Assembly: GCF_023078275.1 (NCBI RefSeq)
Contig: NC_062983.1
Coordinates: forward strand, 6,007,001 to 6,071,000
Length of the DNA: 64,000 nucleotides
Reading direction: 5' to 3'
DNA from: Leguminivora glycinivorella
Lineage: Eukaryota > Arthropoda > Insecta > Lepidoptera > Tortricidae
The position numbers and the translations under genes were made by a program. Shown in pieces: positions 36,610 to 47,711 of this stretch; positions within the stretch are counted from its first letter, which is position 1; the number at the start of each line of letters is the position of its first letter. The notes beneath the pieces are model-generated. The model was given only the letters and a program-made list of their open reading frames with translations. It was not told the DNA's origin and made no database searches.

Positions 36610-39338
36610 TTTAAGATCTAAACATCATCACAAATTGCGTTAATTTTAGAAGAAGATCTACTTAACACGTGCAGAACCTCTGTCCATAGAGTATATTGAA
36701 TAGAATGGTAAGACAGTGTCGACATAACCAGATCTGACTCTAGTAAGTAGCTTTTATATTCAATATTGTTTTCCCTTAAGCCTGGCCATGTAAAGTAGAC
36801 ATGCGTAGGGTAGGCTGTAAAAATAAAACACGGTAGTATTTTTAGTGGCAGACTTAATGGTAGCGGCCAAGCGTAAACGCTTCGCCGGCCGGTCTTTGGA
36901 AACTACCCGCACGGAAATACACATGAAAGGGTAGCTGAGAAAAAAAGCCTAATATATCTTGATTCGCTGTTACAGGATGGTAAACACATTATGGGTAGAA
37001 AGCTAGGTTAGATTTTCGGCTGACGTACTTTTCAGTTTAAGTAAGCGTAAGGCATTAAATATCTAACTTTAAAGAAAATTACCCATCGAATGATATAACT
37101 GGAAATATTTAGATGATACCCTATTTTAGAAATGGTTAATTAACTTCGCATAGTATTTTAATAACATAAATGTTGGTACACAAAATCATGGATTAGTTTA
37201 TAATTTCATGAACAAAACCGCTAATACAGTCACTTGCACTTTCAAAACCACAGTCAATATAGACTTCATTGATTCAAGTAATTAAGTGAAACTTCATTTA
37301 AAATGGCTAACTAACCTCAGCCAATAAAACGCGTTACGTATGTACAATCAATTTATTTAGTGCTGAACCCTCGCCCGACCTAGGTACGGTTTGCTAGTAC
37401 CTAGGTACTCTAGGTGCATACAAAGCAATGTCCACTGCTCTTACGAATACGAATTTTCGCACACACACTCCCACAGTTTTACCACACGCGCGTATCTGTA
37501 TAAAATTTATGGTGCACACTTTTGCAGAGGCTCAGCTATACCACTACAGGGGGAGGCACTGTATTCCTGTAGCTTACTGGGCCCAAACAAAACCAGTATA
37601 AATATGAACTTTGATGACGAATGATTTCACGATCACGCGAGGACATACTTATGCGGGATGGCCGAGACGGCTAGTGGTGCGAATAACAGCGCTGGTCAGT
37701 CCGTATCGACGAGATTTATAACCTCTGCGTTGCTAACTCCAGTAAGACTGTATGCATCTGACAGTTGAGGACTTTATTTCATGCCAGTATCATTTGCCGT
37801 TTAAATTTAAATTTGGAACGTAAGTTCGATTTTCGTAAATGCAGCGCAAAACGTTGATTATTTGAAAATGTGTGGGGAGGGTGGGGGGAGTAGGCTGACC
37901 CGAGCGTGTTTGTCTATTGCCGCGTTTTCCTATTCAACGGGTGAGTTTTCTGAGCCCATTGCGCTCCCCCCCTCCCCCTTTGAGCTTCACTGTTTTTATT
38001 AAAGGAATTATGGCGTTCGGGATAAGTACCGGCTACTTATATTGATTAGACTGCTTATAGGATCAAGTGCATTCAGACGGATCAATATTTGCACTAACAG
38101 ACTGCGCTGGAACTTTTGTTAGCTTGCAAATTGCTACATCTTTTACAAGCTTTAGTCTCTATATTTTTGTTTTGTGAACTTGTTGCCTCCCATTCGTACC
38201 ATCGCCTTTAATTAAAGACTACCTGCTCTTAGCTAATAAATAAAAAAGCTACACTTTTCTGTTATGTCAGTCAAAACAGTAGCATGGTATAATACCTTAA
38301 ATAAATGTATCGATATCGATAGGAAAACAGAAAAGACGGATTTATTTATATTCTTATCTTTGCATTGAATCAAACGAGCAAAACTGACTTCTGGCTTCCA
38401 CTAAAATCGATTCAAAAAGAGAACAAGAACGATCGTTAATTCTGGCCTGTAGGCGTGATCAGAAACACATAACGGCCGCGTCAAGTCTTATCGGAGACCA
38501 TAGATACAGCAACGTTCGGTTTTCGTTCAGAATTCGAACGTTCGCGTGCCTTGGCCTTATCGGATTAAAAATATTGGCTGCGAAATTCGGGATTCGATTT
38601 TTAAACGGATTGATTACCAGCCAGTAATGTGGGCCGATTGGAATCTCTTTTGAATTTCAACTGTTTGAAGATTCTATCGAAAAAATTGATTCGATTTTGA
38701 TTAATTTCGGATAAGTAAGTTTATAAGTGTACTTGGTTTGAGATTCTGTACAACCGAAGTGTTATAAAATAGCTTCGAAAATAGAATCGAACTAGATTTA
38801 GTGCGACTCAAAATGGATTTATCAAAAACTGCAAAATTAAGGCGAATGTCACATTGAGCTGAGAATAATTGGATAACCTTCCATTTAGTTACATGAGTAA
38901 AATAGGGTGCAGACATACATACATGTACACATATATTTACTGCCCACGGTAGCTTGCCGCGAAAATTCGACTCTTCAAATATTCACAACTTTTCCGAATG
39001 GGGAGGCGTAATGAAAAACGGTAAAATTTGGACAGCCCTAACCATACGTACCGTGCACGTCAAAGATGTGGACACTTTTGTTCTTTACCACATTGTAATA
39101 GAGGTTACTTTTGTACTTATATGTTTTAAATTATAGGTACAGGTATAAAGTAATACTTCGTCTCGTCTATTAGAGTTAGGGTTGAACAATTTTTAATCTA
39201 GTTTTTGACGTTCTGTTAGGGGAACAGCTAAAAGTTTTAAATTGTTTTAATTTTTTACGAACTTTTTTTAATTACACACATGATTATTGATTACATGACC
39301 GTCTATTTTTTTAGTTTAATAAAGGCAGCATTGAACCC
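36610..39338. other. Intergenic, nothing recognised
   Basis: A G-rich stretch at 37871-37890 and a C-rich one at 37966-37979 face each other across about 75 bp. A tatcgatatcgata pair lies near 38309. No coding region is supported. Confidence 0.45.
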
Positions 39339-39341
39339 TTA

Positions 39342-39474
39342 GTGCATTTTCACATTATCCGATCTGATATTGGATGTAGGAATGATTTCAAAGGCAAAAA
39401 TCAAAGATGGCGGCTTAAATGTATAAGATATTGGTTCTACTTCCGATACTGGATCGGATAATGTGAAAACGCAC
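39342..39474. mobile_element. MITE, ATCCGATATCGGAT family, copy 2
   Basis: Diverged copy of 20526-20655. It begins gtgcattttcacattatccg, ends in the near complement, and is flanked by a TTA duplication (39339-39341 and 39475-39477). Confidence 0.85.
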
Positions 39475-39477
39475 TTA

Positions 39478-40108
39478 AGTTCTAATATTGGTCAAAAATA
39501 AGTTACAAAAGATGAAGATCGCACCAAAAACTATTTTTGATGTTTCTCAAAGTTATCATAGGGCCAATTTATCGCCGTGCTATGAAACGGGACATGCCTG
39601 CGTTTCAAAATGTTTCCATTCGCCAGCCTACTAGCTATGCGTAGCTTTTTACACACACTACGCCAAAGCACGTCCCGTGATTATTCCAAAATTCATGCCC
39701 CGCCTGCGACCACAGACAAACCCGATTCCATTTTATCCCGCTGCAAACTGGACAAAAGTGGACGAAACCGGTTAGCGCCGGTGCTGCCCGGTTTTGCTCT
39801 TTAGGCTGTCACAGAATAATACTAGGTACAGAAAATAAACTTTTTTCAAAACCCAGGTTTGACAGCGATTCAAGGACGAAGTGGGGTCCCTTTTTCGCTA
39901 CTTTGGGTTCTCAAAATTCAAGAATGACATTATCTATGGTTGTGTACTCAAAGGAAAGTCAAGATGTGCCAAGCCTTATAATTGTTTGTAGGAATGCTGA
40001 GCCGAACGTAGTCGAGAATGCTCGAAGCGAACAGTTTCTTCAATATTTTCACTTAGCTAATCTAAGTTCCTATACCTATGCTCTTTTTGCGTTGCGTCAA
40101 ACATAATT
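39478..40108. other. Intergenic, nothing recognised
   Basis: Two short ORFs of 64 and 67 residues have no recognisable features. Confidence 0.5.
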
Positions 40109-40239
40109 ATAATTTTAGAACAAAACGGGACTTAATCGCGTAAACACTTACATTTACATTTGGCCCGACGTTTCGAACATCAAATTATGTTCGTGGTCTG
40201 TAGATGGGTAGTGTAGATGGGGTTTTGTTCTAAAATTAT
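40109..40239. mobile_element. MITE with 18-bp perfect TIRs
   Basis: ataattttagaacaaaac at 40109-40126 and its exact complement at 40222-40239. The centre carries gacgtttcgaacatc and its inverted partner atgttcgtggtc, the same motif class as the element nested at 27531. Confidence 0.8.
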
Positions 40240-41255
40240 GAGTGCAAATCGTGTTAGTCTAAATAAACATAATTATGTCTTAACGTCGTAAGACCAATAA
40301 GTGAATACTATTGCTGACTGTCAATCATTGTGAAGTCCCATTTCATTTCAAGGTCATAATGAATGTATATTACTTGTATGTATGTATAGCATGTAAAGGT
40401 AAACACTATGCTTGAGGTATTGGAACGTTGCTACTTATATTACTATAATAAATGAATATTCCATAGTAGACAAAACTTACCATAGATATGATTTTTGAGA
40501 CTTATTCAGACCAAAATATGCCCGTGGCCTCCGATGGATCTGGAAAAAGAAAAAAAATGTTTCAAAAAATACAAGAATTTTTACATACTCGTAATTATTG
40601 TCAAATACTTTTCATAGACAGTGTTTTCTTTAGCCAAAAGCTAATTAAATGTGAAATTATATTCGGCACGCGGGTCCCGAAAAATCGTCCTTTATTATTT
40701 TAATAAGTCATCACCTTTATTCATTCTGATGTTTTTTTTTATATTATCTTATTATAGAAAAAGATTTATATTAATCCAAACATGCCAGTTTTTTAATCAT
40801 TATTTTGCAAATAAGATAGTTAAAGCTCTAAACACATTTTGTTCACTCTTAGATAAGTTTCACCCCTTTATCGACTTTATCGATATCGATCTATCGATCA
40901 ATACGGGTGCACGTGGGGACCACCCGCTGTCGGCGCGTGCGCTGTTTTTTGTTTCTTGCGAGTAGGTCATTTTGACAAGGTCGTATCTTAGTGAATTATT
41001 GTTTTAAGATTTGAGTTTTTGATTGCAAAGGTCAGGTTGGGATGCCCGTATGAGAAGATTAATGTTAGGAATTAAATGTGGTCATTTTTTTCTTATAAAG
41101 TTTAATGGATAAATTGTTACTTTGTAATGAACCTAATGTAAGCAAAAAATAGTAAGTAGCAGAATATAAAAAAAAATTTTTAGTAATGTTGCTTAAATCA
41201 TTATGGTTAAAAGTCTGATTATTTACAATAGTTATTTGTTATACAAGGGGGCAAA
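40240..41255. other. Intergenic, nothing recognised
   Basis: The 71- and 104-residue overlapping ORFs at 40488-40965 have no motif. Clustered tatcgat sites lie near 40868-40895. Confidence 0.45.
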
Positions 41256-41414
41256 GTTGTATTTTAATGCCGAGTGTGGAATTGAAAAACGAGCAAGTGA
41301 AAGGATTCTATAGTTGAACCACGAGCGACGCGAGTGGTTCGAGAATAGAATCCTGAACTTGCGAGTTTTTTAACACGCGAGAAGTAAAATACATTTGCAT
41401 CCGAGTGTAACACA
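41256..41414. mobile_element. Palindromic MITE (ggattctat / atagaatcc type)
   Basis: Inner arms ggattctatagttgaaccac and tggttcgagaatagaatcc flank gagcgacgcgag. Outer blocks ttgtattttaatgccgagtg and its counterpart near 41388-41408 continue the palindrome. Confidence 0.7.
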
Positions 41415-41416
41415 AA

Positions 41417-41659
41417 ACTTTTCCCCTCACTATAGCGAGGAAACTACAACGCAAAAAATGCGTTTATCACTGCTTCCAGTAGTTCCACAGGTGGTAAATC
41501 ATCTTTATTACTAGATTCATCTACTTTTATTGATTTTAAAGCAGTTAATTTGACTTTATTCAAGGTCTAATTACTTTACCCACTAGTGGATAAAATGCGT
41601 TTTTACCCGCTGGTATTAAAGGACAAAACACGTGTTTCCGAGCTAGTGAGGGGAAAAGT
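41417..41659. mobile_element. TIR element, acttttcccctcacta ends
   Basis: acttttcccctcacta at 41417-41432 pairs with tagtgaggggaaaagt at 41644-41659. It adjoins the previous palindrome, so both may be parts of one composite element. Confidence 0.65.
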
Positions 41660-42363
41660 CATAAAAATTATAAGGTCCAAATTCAAATAATTAATTATGT
41701 ACTTCCAAGGCAAGGTGTCGTACTACGCGGCTACTTTAAATAAGCACTATTGAATTAGCCAACTTTATCCCATTTCTTCGTCAAAAGAAATCAATAAAAA
41801 TTATGTCAAATTAACAATACAACAGCTTACAAACCGAAAGATGTTTCAAACCAGGTGTATGCCAGCATTGACCTTTTATTGCATTTTTTGTGTTTAGAAG
41901 AGGTTATACTTGCAATACCGAGTGGCGACTGATGTTATACTACTATTCCTCTTTATTCCCCTGGGTCTTCATTAGAACGAAAGAGATAGCAATATGACTT
42001 CAGTCGCCAGTTAGTGTAGCATTTTTTTCGTAAAGAGGTTAATAATAAAGGAACCCTTGTGCAGCGGAAGTAATTTGTAAGTGTATCGTTTTTACACTGA
42101 TTTATGAGATTTGGAGTGCGAAATGTGTTCGCTGTTTATTGCTCTGTGCCTCAATTTTGTTGAAGTACAATTAGATACACAATTATTAATTTATAAGTAG
42201 GTATTAACTGTTTAATTATTTATGAATTATAACCAAAAATATTAGGTATCAATCGAAAAGGAGTTACCTCTTCTCTTTTACGTAACATTCCGTGAATTCT
42301 AGTTTTATGAAAAAAGGTTTCTAAAAAAATGTTATCGAAAGTAATTAGGTAACCATTAAATTT
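41660..42363. other. Intergenic, nothing recognised
   Basis: No feature that I can support. Confidence 0.5.
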
Positions 42364-42757
42364 TAGCCCGTGTGGTGACGGGTTAAGAATTTCACCACCC
42401 CCTTTCTTCCCGTGGGTGTCGTAGAAGGCGACTGTGGGATATGGGTTATATTGTGGCGTAGGCGAGAGGCTGGCAACCTGTCACTGCAATGTCACAGTTT
42501 CGTTTTCTTTCAACCCCTTATTTGTCAAGAGTGGCACTGAAACCTGAGTAGTTTCATGTGCTCTGCCTACCCCTTCATGGGACATAGGCGTGATTGTATG
42601 TATGTATGTATGTATGTATTAAATTTTATTTAATCAAAACATAAGTCAATATCTAATATTAAACGGTTTATTGTAAGAAGTCACATTTTGAACTGTAACG
42701 TGACTTTTTCGTGTTCTGGTAGATTTTACACACAAAAAAATATTCATTTGAAGAAAA
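42364..42757 (+). mobile_element. LINE tail block, inverted partner of 30097-30490
   Basis: Starts at agcccgtgtggtgacgggtt, runs through the full LINE 3' tail to (atgt)n at about 42594-42619, and continues for about 138 bp of non-tail sequence to gaagaaaac. It matches the block at 30097-30490 in the opposite orientation with only scattered differences. Confidence 0.85.
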
Positions 42758-42961
42758 CACCTTAAGAAAAACAGATGTTCAGGACAATAGAAATACTTTA
42801 ATATCATTTATTTAGAAATTATTACAGTTAGTGTTTTGTACCTGTTAAATTATTATAGTGATCGCGCTATTTCTTAATCGAACCCTCTATTAGCGCGCCT
42901 GAACTACCCATAAGTACCTATTCTGTTAATATCTATTTAAAAAAAAATCGTAGTCCATACT

Positions 42962-43140
42962 TCCATACTAATATTATAAGTGGGAAAGTGTGTGTGTCTG
43001 TTTGTTTGTCCGTCTTTCATGACAAAACGAAGCGACGAATTGACGTGATTTTTAAAGTGGAGATAGTTGAAGGGATGGAGAGTGAAATAGGCTGCTTTTT
43101 GTCTCTTTCTTACGCGAGCGAAGCCGCGGGCAAAAGCTAG
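42962..43140 (+). mobile_element. Compact non-autonomous Helitron, 179 bp
   Basis: Begins TCCATACTAATATTATAAG, has a gt-rich tract (gtgtgtgtctgtttgt), and ends with acgcgagcgaagccgcgggc, aaaagCTAG and then T. It is of the same class as 26890-28202 and nothing is inserted in it. The base before TC is T, not the usual A, so the 5' edge may be shifted by a few bases. Confidence 0.8.
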
Positions 43141-43522
43141 TACGATTATAATTAGCAGTTTAGGGCATCTGGTCTTAAAAAATAGAGACTCTCGACTTCC
43201 ATTGGGTCGCACACTCGTCAACAAATCACATTAATATTTATTTCGCCAGCCCGCATGCCGAGGAAACGATCTTGCCACAATAGCTCGGAATTGGACTACT
43301 TGGCCCAAATTGGCCATCCTTCCCGCATCCTTGGCCCCCCGCTGGCCAAAAAATGGTAATTTTGGCCCAATTGCGTCGACAGCTTAAACAGTTTAAGACG
43401 CGGGTGTGATTGATGGGAAATCGTTAATGTCGCGCACACAAACATTCGTATTAGGACTGCAGAAAAATATCTACTTACAACTGTGTTGTCTGGGTACAAG
43501 TAGGCACGGGAGTAGATACTAA
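43141..43522. other. Intergenic, nothing recognised
   Basis: Contains several ggcc-rich words (ttggcccaaattggcc) around 43300-43370. The two 95-residue minus-strand ORFs in and near this stretch show no motif. Confidence 0.45.
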
Positions 43523-43725
43523 TAACCACAAAATTACAATTTTGAAAAAACCCACGACCGCGACATAGTGGACCGATTTTCATGAAACATGGCTAAAAAC
43601 ACTCCCGACTAACTCAGCTTTCAGACAAAAAAACGTAAATCAAAATCGGTTCATCCATTCGAGAGCTACGATGCCACAGACAGACGTCACACAGACAGAC
43701 AGTCGGGGGTTTTTCAAAATTTAAA
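43523..43725 (+). repeat. Interspersed repeat (ttttcatgaaacatggctaa type), copy 1
   Basis: Shares with 44962-45187 the blocks accacaaaatta, ccgattttcatgaaacatgg, actaactcagcttt, ttcgagagctacgatgcca and cagacagac, then a gtcggggg end. Possibly the 3' part of a retroelement; the family is not named. Confidence 0.75.
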
Positions 43726-43922
43726 TTTTTATAGCATGTAACCTTCTAATCCAGAAGGTAAACTGGGCCTTATTCCGATCTACAATTAACTACATCAAAA
43801 CTGTACTTAACTATTAAAAATACTTAATCCCAACAGAGTTATCACTACGGATGTTTACAAGCAAACTTGTTTCCTCGACCGGAAAGAACCAATTTGTACT
43901 CACACTGACTTGAACTCACTGA

Positions 43923-44001
43923 ATCACCAGATCGAGTAACAAATTAAAGGGTATCTTCACACATCACCAGATCAAGTACCAAATTATAGGGTATCTTCAC
44001 C
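43923..44001 (+). repeat. Tandem duplication, unit 40 bp
   Basis: Two copies of atcaccagatcgagtaacaa plus attaaagggtatcttcacac, with about three differences. Confidence 0.8.
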
Positions 44002-44465
44002 CTTTGGTGGTTGCAGTCATAATATTGTCTTGTCAATGATTTTTGAGTCAGGGATGTCTGTAAACGCCTTAGGGCGTTACCGAAATATGATTATGTATTA
44101 TTACGATCTAAACTCTTTGATATTGAATTAACAGCATAATTTTCTGTTACGAGTGTAAAATACTTATTTTCTGAAAAAAAAAAAACTACAGTGAGTCATG
44201 ATAACTTTGGACTACTTAATTTTATGATTGAACGTGCGTATTTTTATTTTAGTTACTAAGTATTGTGCTTAAATTATACTATCTATCTCTATCTTAAGTT
44301 GCCATTTTTATTTATTGTATTTATGTATGTATGTATTATGTGTATGTAAGGTATATTTATTTATGTATTCGGTATATTTATGTATGTGTATTTGTGTTGG
44401 TTTTCTCTATATTTTTTTTGTTCTTGCACTGCCTGTTAACTTTTGTTTCTGTTCCGTTTTTCCAG

Positions 44466-44611
44466 CTACCCTAAGGTTGTCTGGAAGAAATCGCTTTTTA
44501 GCGATAAGAGCGCCTGTTGTTACCTAGTTATACTCTCACTAAACATTCTGTATACATATAACATGTAAATTGGTGCAATAAAGAATATTTACTTACTTAC
44601 TTACTTATTGT
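44466..44611 (+). mobile_element. LINE 3' tail, plus strand
   Basis: aaggttgtctggaagaaatc, then gctttttagcgataag, aataaag at 44578 and an (actt)n tail. Same family as the minus-strand tail at 19937-20075. The preceding T-rich 150 bp may be more of its 3' UTR, and the 70-residue ORF there is incidental. Confidence 0.75.
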
Positions 44612-44961
44612 GAAACGCTTCGGATATACATTCTAAGGTTCAAGGTTTAAATTTTTAAGCACCAATGATAAATGATTTTTTAAGCTCTTTGATAAAAGAG
44701 CAGTCTGAAACATATTTATGTAAAATATTACATTAAATATATAATCATAAAAAGTCACCAAATCATTTTGTTACATATTGGATTAATAATGTTGTAAACA
44801 TGTCAGACACCATTTAACCGCGTACACACCATGAATCACACGATATGCACACCCGTAATTACATGACGCTTTACAACGTCTCACGACCACTTAAGACGGT
44901 GACGTCACAGGAACTGACGTAAGACTGCAGCACACAGAATAGACACAGTATAACCTGACCT

Positions 44962-45110
44962 AACCACAAAATTAAAATTTTGAAAAAACCGACCGATTTT
45001 CATGAAACATGGCTAAGAACACTTCCGACTAACTCAGCTTTCACACAAAAAAACTAAATCGCAAACGGTTCATCCGTTCAGGAGCTACGATGCCACAGAC
45101 AGACACACAC

Positions 45111-45141
<31 letters not shown>

Positions 45142-45187
45142 AGTCAAACTTATAACACCCCGTCGTTTTTGCGTCGGGGGTTAAAAA
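44962..45187 (+). repeat. Interspersed repeat (ttttcatgaaacatggctaa type), copy 2
   Basis: Longer copy of the repeat at 43523. It adds (cagacaga)n and ends cttataacaccccgtcgttt then ttgcgtcgggggtt. The ending forms a small hairpin (ccccgtc / gtcgggg). A diverged minus-strand copy is at 54037-54225. Confidence 0.75.
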
Positions 45188-45531
45188 TAGGTGGTCAATT
45201 TGAATACTGGTATCAAATTTGACAAGTGCATGCCATTTGTGTTTCAGTACCTAAGGAGGTATGATGTTATAAACGCGTACCTAATAATATTTTTAGTGAC
45301 ATATCGTCCAGAAAGTTGTAAGATTTTGAAGATATTTTTGAAAGATGCAATCAAAAATCTATTGAAATTACAAGTTATAACATTTATTTAGTGTCAAATG
45401 TAAAATTTGTTGTACCAAAAATAATGTATCCAATTAGTATATTTTCTTTGTATGCTGACCAATACCATCCACCATGATCATTGCCATCTTTTCGGTTGTG
45501 TCTACTTAGGACGTAAAACAATGTTAACTAT
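45188..45531. other. Intergenic, nothing recognised
   Basis: A 66-residue ORF with no motif. Nothing else seen. Confidence 0.5.
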
Positions 45532-45644
45532 TTCAAGGTTAGCTGGAAGAGATCCCTTATAGGGATAAGCTCGCCTTTGTATCTCTATACCTACAAATTG
45601 TATATAAACTGTTGTACACAATAAAGTGATTACTACTAATACTA
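45532..45644 (+). mobile_element. LINE 3' tail, second type
   Basis: aaggttagctggaagagatc, then cttatagggataag, ctcgcctttgta and caataaagtgat with a tact-type tail. Its architecture parallels the tail at 44466 but it is a different family. Confidence 0.65.
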
Positions 45645-46215
45645 AAACATGACAAAATTTCCATGCATTAAAAATATAGACCTCTTTTCTTAGGCAAACA
45701 AACAAATGACAACAAGACTACTGTCGTCCCTCTACCCACTACGTGTTTCTTGAATGAACGTACGCATTCCTGAGCATGTGTGTGTGAATGGGCCACGTCA
45801 CTAGGAAGACGGGCGAACGGGCGGTGATCTTAGGCTTATACTTGTAGTTCTGTGTATTCGATTGAGGTGTACAATACGATTGACACAGGTATCGATGTTT
45901 ACTTAAATGGCCATATATCGTCACTTTAGTTTACGATTGTGAGCTTGTACCATTAGTTTTCGATGAACATATTAAAAAAAACGTTACTTGATAGCGTTAT
46001 TTTACGTAAAATACGAGGTGCAGTCTCGCATTGGTAATTTTTGGCTCTTAGAAAACAATTTCATTTATTTATTCTGCGATCAACATAGGATCATTATTAT
46101 ATTATTAAAATTAAAATTATAATACATTAAATTAATTAAATTAAAATACACTACAGCTAAATTATAATTAACAATAACGCACCTCCAACACTTCTGGTGT
46201 TTCGGGTTTACATGA
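45645..46215. other. Intergenic, nothing recognised
   Basis: No gene. A low-complexity att/aat tract at about 46092-46170. Confidence 0.5.
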
Positions 46216-46285
46216 CATGGGCGGCAGTGATTGCTTACCATCAGGTGACCTGTGTGCCCGTTTGCCTCCTATCCCATAAAAAAAA
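46216..46285 (+). mobile_element. LINE 3' tail ending in poly(A)
   Basis: atgggcggcagtgattgctt followed by accatcaggtgacc, gcccgtttgcctcctat and an A-run. It is the best-preserved example here of the tail also seen at 23569. Confidence 0.75.
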
Positions 46286-47586
46286 GAATCGGCAATAGGC
46301 ATAAGAATGTTTACGCACTTTGGATCTTTTCTATTATATAACAACACAATTTTATTCCTGATTGTGAACTAAAAGCTATTGACATACAGGATGCTTATTT
46401 AATCACCTATGAAGACTAACTAAGACGACTAATGAAGAGTATGAAGTAAAATATACAGGTCACCAGAAAAATGTTTACTATGAAACCAACGAGTAAATCG
46501 CGATGAAGAATTCTCTCCTATAGAAAAAGCCAAGAAAACCTGAAGCTATAATTAAAATTCTATAGTTTCACCTCGCATTATTTGAATGCGCATACGCATT
46601 TCTCCCAATTCTAATCCCAATCCCCTTCATCTTTCATTAATACCAGTAATCAAGCATAAAATTAACCCACGGCACACGCCAGAAAGGGCGTCGGGCCTTA
46701 TGGACCTTATGGCACCAAGTTCCAAGACATCTGTCCTCACACCTGCCTGCCTCCCCTTAACAACTTTACCCACCCTTATTTCAACTATAAAGTTGTGAGC
46801 ACAAGGTTGTGTTTTAAATGGGGTGTGGGTTATGGTTTTTGGCACAAGGTCCATTGCTCCCGTCATTAATGATAATGCGTCATTAAAATTCGGAAATGAC
46901 TGACAGTTTTTCAAGTCCAATTGTTCTAGGATCGGTCAAGTGTGGTCATATTGAACAGTTGGGTGTAACGTTTTTTTTGTTACCTTACCTATACGAGTAA
47001 GCCCTTACTCTTTACCCTTAGCTATACCCTTCAGACAACTTAGCATCTTTTTTTTAATTATAAATGGCCAAATTCTGTTTTGACAGACAGAAATGTCAAA
47101 ATGACGTCTAGAGACAATTTAAATGACATAATTTGTTTGTCAGATTGGACAAACATTTATGTTTTTGGTTTTGTGAGCTTTGTAGACCTCACAGCAAGGA
47201 CCAGGTAAAATCTAGGTGAAATTTGTAGATTTTAGCGTAAATATTGATCAAGAATTGCATGGAGAAATTATGAATGCAATTCGCCGTGCACTTTTGCAGC
47301 TCACTGCTCAAAATGTAACCGGTGTTACTCCAAAATCAAAACAATAGCCAGCCGCTCCGACAGAAGCCACATAGCATGAATGAACCCACTTAACTTTTTA
47401 AATTTCGAATCGACTAATCGAAGGCTGCGATTCGCATCTGCGACGCGTGCGCAAACGTTCCAATTTCAAAAAAGTCCTAACTGTCAATATCCTGATTCGA
47501 TTTTCGAACGAACGGCCTCGATCTTCTTTTGTTTTTCACGGTACAATACTCCTTACTTGTAGAATTGTATAGTTTAGAATCGAATG
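46286..47586. other. Intergenic, nothing recognised
   Basis: Overlapping ORFs of 97 (minus, 46627-46920) and 70 residues (plus) lie in a less AT-rich patch. Neither shows a motif that I recognise, and I do not call either a gene. Confidence 0.4.
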
Positions 47587-47711
47587 TACAGTCCCATTAA
47601 ATATATACACGGACAAAGCACCAAAAATATGGATACTTTTCATACATTCTCTAAGGCCGTGTATACATATATTGGGCTCTTTGTCCGTATCCATATTTTT
47701 TCCTTGACTGT
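47587..47711. mobile_element. MITE with tacagtc ends
   Basis: tacagtc at 47587 and gactgta ending 47711. Inside, ggacaaag and aaaaatatggatac recur in inverted form, but in changed order, so the palindrome is permuted. Confidence 0.6.

Noticed and set aside
37630..37760. tRNA-like sequence (gggatggccgagacggctag)
   Set aside because: The opening resembles a Leu/Ser tRNA, but no cloverleaf or T-arm (gttcgaatc) follows.
46627..46920. 97-residue minus-strand ORF as a small protein gene
   Set aside because: It is the least noise-like of the short ORFs, but no motif, homology from memory or splice context supports it, and the opposite strand is also open.
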